Assembly (NCBI RefSeq): GCF_015500075.1
Contig: NZ_CP045499.1
Span: forward strand, 124,001-188,000
DNA: 64,000 nt
DNA from: Mesorhizobium sp. INR15
GTDB taxonomy: Bacteria > Pseudomonadota > Alphaproteobacteria > Rhizobiales > Rhizobiaceae
Direction: 5' to 3'
Shown here: positions 63,718 to 64,000 of the stretch, piece after piece
How the letters are laid out: every line of letters starts with the position of its first letter
Position numbering within the stretch: position 1 is the first letter of the stretch
Position numbers and translations under genes: made by a program
Notes under the pieces: generated by a model
The model's input: the letters and a program-made list of their open reading frames with translations, nothing else
Told to the model about the DNA's origin: nothing
The model's database searches: none

Positions 63718-64000
63718 ATGCGCGCCTCGATCGAGGTCGCCGACATCTTCCGTGCTGCCGGGCTCGCCTATCGGGTCGCCCATGCCGGCCATCTGAGCCT
63801 GCAGCAACTGAAGGTCATGTCGGCAATCGAGCACTGCCGCACCGCAGCCCTTGGCGGTCATGTCGAGGCTTGCGAGGACTGTGGCCAATGGCGGATCGCC
63901 TACAACTCCTGCCGCAACCGGCACTGCCCGAAGTGCCAGGGTGCGGCCGCGCGGACATGGCTTGCAGAGCGGGAAGCCGACCTGCTGCCGGTCGGCTACT
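63718..64000 (+). CDS. IS91-family transposase, N-terminal part (runs off the window)
   Basis: ATG 63718, 94 codons visible. The zinc-binding N-terminal domain is seen in EHCRTAALGGHVEACEDCGQ and NSCRNRHCPKCQG. The rolling-circle Y2/REP domain should follow to the right of the window. Confidence 0.85.
   Translation, partial: MRASIEVADIFRAAGLAYRVAHAGHLSLQQLKVMSAIEHCRTAALGGHVEACEDCGQWRIAYNSCRNRHCPKCQGAAARTWLAEREADLLPVGY

Overview
The window is a 64 kb stretch of accessory DNA from an alphaproteobacterium, most likely of the order Hyphomicrobiales (Rhizobiales). Supports are high GC, small families typical of rhizobia (DUF768, DUF982, DUF6894, DUF4142, a YEKP-type RiPP-like precursor), GGAAC-N16-CGTT-like general-stress promoters, and a Ku/LigD pair. 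The density of insertion sequences (Tn3, IS3, IS66, IS1380, IS6, IS5, IS110, IS91, a group II intron) and broken genes points to a plasmid or genomic island. I saw no rRNA, tRNA, CRISPR array or replication origin.

Layout. 1-6.1 kb: transposon debris (Tn3 remnant with both inverted repeats, truncated IS3) around a hipB-hipA locus whose hipA is cut off. 6.1-15.8 kb: DNA-repair and small rhizobial genes (ATP-dependent DNA ligase, RMF-like protein, DUF768, DUF982, a Gly-repeat secreted protein, an orphan RiPP-like precursor, a PHB-depolymerase-type esterase, a membrane protein with a 25-residue companion). 15.8-25.5 kb: a stress block with catalase, FAD oxidoreductase and ferritin-like DUF892 genes in one leftward operon split by an intact IS66, then DUF4142, a glycine-rich stress protein and Ku. 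25.5-30 kb: broken IS1380, a group II intron and a 5'-less umuC.

30-51.5 kb is the main functional cargo, a copper island in three modules: (i) copA1-cueR1-cytochrome c' leftward and DUF305-ATP-grasp rightward; (ii) an RND efflux pair; (iii) copZ-DUF305-multicopper oxidase leftward and copA2-cueR2 rightward. Five CueR-type operator-promoters of the TTGACCTTCC-N-GGAAG kind sit in front of all five transcription units, so the island looks like one copper regulon. Together the products would pump Cu(I) out of the cytoplasm (CopA1, CopA2), chaperone it (CopZ), oxidise it in the periplasm (multicopper oxidase), bind it there (DUF305) and export it (RND). A chromate transporter and flavoprotein lie between modules.

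51.5-64 kb: a D-cysteine desulfhydrase / deacylase catabolic cluster with a broken ABC ATPase, ArsR-SRPBCC, several IS remnants, TetR and GlxA-type regulators next to an isochorismatase-like hydrolase, a FAD monooxygenase divergent from its own TetR with a clear palindromic operator, and the start of an IS91-type element that runs off the window. Many genes are broken by single frameshifts. Some are certainly old decay, but raw-read checking is warranted before all are called pseudogenes.
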